This document shows positions 63,432 through 64,000 of a stretch of 64,000 nucleotides of DNA, piece after piece. The position numbers and the translations under genes are program-made. This stretch comes from Methylosinus trichosporium OB3b (GTDB taxonomy: Bacteria; Pseudomonadota; Alphaproteobacteria; Rhizobiales; Beijerinckiaceae), in assembly GCF_002752655.1 (NCBI RefSeq), contig NZ_CP023737.1, positions 3,434,001 to 3,498,000 on the forward strand, in the 5' to 3' direction. The notes beneath the pieces were generated by a model, which was not told the DNA's origin, searched no databases, and saw only the letters and a program-made list of their open reading frames with translations. Position 1 is the first letter of the stretch. The number at the start of each line of letters is the position of its first letter.

Positions 63432-63998
63432 TCAGCCGCCCGCCTGCTCCACCCTCGCCATGAAATCGCCGATGCGCGGCGCGATCTCCTTGCGGAAGCG
63501 CGAGCCGTTGAACACGCCGTAATGGCCGACGCCCTCTTGCAGATAATGTTGCTTGCGCGCCTCGGGAATATTGGCGCACAGCTCCTGCGCCGCATAGGTC
63601 TGGCCGACGCCGGAGATATCGTCCTTCTCGCCCTCGACCGTGAGCAGAGCGGTGCGCTGGATCGCCGTAAGATCGATGAGCTCGCCGTGATGGCGCAGCT
63701 CCCCTTGCGGGATTTCGTGGCGAATGAACACCTTCTCCACCGTCTCCAGATAGAAGTCGGCGTCGAGATCCATGACCGCGAGATATTCGTCATAGAAATC
63801 GCGATGCTTTTCCGCCGAATCGCCGTCGCCCTCGACGAGATGGTTGAACATCTCCACATGGGCGGCGACATGGCGCTCGAGATTCATCGCCATGAAGCCC
63901 GAGAGCTGCAGAAAGCCCGGATAGACGCTGCGCCCGAGCCCGGCGTGCGGGAACGGCACGGTGTGGATGCAATGGCGGTGGAACCAGTCGACGCCGCG
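63432..63998 (-). CDS. phaZ: Intracellular polyhydroxyalkanoate depolymerase, C-terminal part
   Basis: The last 188 codons of a gene that continues past the window end; the frame runs to 63998. RGVDWFHRHCIHTVPFPHAG, GFLQLSGFMAMNLERHVAAH and EKDDISGVGQTYAAQELCAN match the PHB depolymerase C-terminus (PF06850-type), where EKDDISG.GQT and the later HYGVFNGSR supply the Asp and His of the triad. The N-terminal nucleophile is outside the window. It breaks down stored polyhydroxybutyrate, typical of methanotrophs and rhizobia. Confidence 0.9.
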   Translation of the reverse strand, partial: RGVDWFHRHCIHTVPFPHAGLGRSVYPGFLQLSGFMAMNLERHVAAHVEMFNHLVEGDGDSAEKHRDFYDEYLAVMDLDADFYLETVEKVFIRHEIPQGELRHHGELIDLTAIQRTALLTVEGEKDDISGVGQTYAAQELCANIPEARKQHYLQEGVGHYGVFNGSRFRKEIAPRIGDFMARVEQAGG

Positions 63999-64000
63999 CT

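Overview
The window is a high-GC (roughly two thirds G+C, by eye) chromosomal segment of an alphaproteobacterium, most likely a Hyphomicrobiales/Rhizobiales member. Alphaproteobacterial markers are the FzlA-type division GST, the Irr regulator with its HHH haem motif, the NdvA-type cyclic glucan exporter, DUF1150 and the PdhS/DivJ-like histidine kinase. A complete NAD-dependent formate dehydrogenase cluster (lysR, fdsG, fdsB, fdsA, fdhD, fdsD) suggests a methylotroph or methanotroph such as Methylocystis or Methylosinus. That genus-level guess is inference.

Layout. 1-8.1 kb: end of sucB, DUF1150, two small coiled-coil ORFs, a DegP protease, a spermidine-synthase-like protein, cysS, a DUF559 nuclease, a small membrane protein, a GNAT acetyltransferase and cimA. 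8.2-9.5 kb: an intact 1302-bp IS4-family element sitting in the loop of a REP-type hairpin. 9.5-13.8 kb: LOG-family hydrolase, ATM1-type ABC exporter, host-attachment-family protein, solute-binding protein. 13.9-20.8 kb: a family-2 glycosyltransferase gene cut by a 4956-bp IS1595-family transposon. 20.8-31 kb: RHH protein, DUF1345, ispA, UDG-family protein, histidine kinase, a 999-residue double glycosyltransferase, an O-antigen-ligase-like protein, queG and fzlA. 32.6-46.3 kb: cytochrome P450, ndvA-like exporter, dapD, DUF805, FmdB-like protein, a lower-GC AAA ATPase, DUF482, phosphomannomutase, galE, galU, irr, a lytic transglycosylase. 46.4-53.6 kb: formate dehydrogenase cluster. 53.9-64 kb: archaeal-type proS, DAACS symporter, diguanylate cyclase, mfd, sdhE, a secreted SH3-like protein, and the end of a PHB depolymerase gene.

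The most interesting region is the IS1595-family transposon (14794-19749). It has 17-bp perfect terminal inverted repeats and an 8-bp target duplication, and removing it restores an uninterrupted 667-codon glycosyltransferase reading frame. Its lower-GC cargo includes an XRE regulator and a translationally coupled pair: an ImmA/IrrE metallopeptidase with intact HELGH, followed by a class III nucleotidyl-cyclase-like protein. The XRE gene and the protease-cyclase operon have the same promoter layout, with the start codon where transcription should begin, so both mRNAs are predicted to be leaderless. The transposon also holds a 66-residue protein paired with an IrrE-like protein whose first zinc-ligand histidine is replaced, and a fragment resembling the 3' end of tmRNA. 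I propose the protease-cyclase pair as a candidate mobile signalling or phage-defence module related to, but distinct from, Pycsar.

Elsewhere, inverted pairs of REP-like hairpins occur in several intergenic regions, one of them splitting the formate dehydrogenase cluster, and the 3' third of cysS has foreign-looking codon usage.
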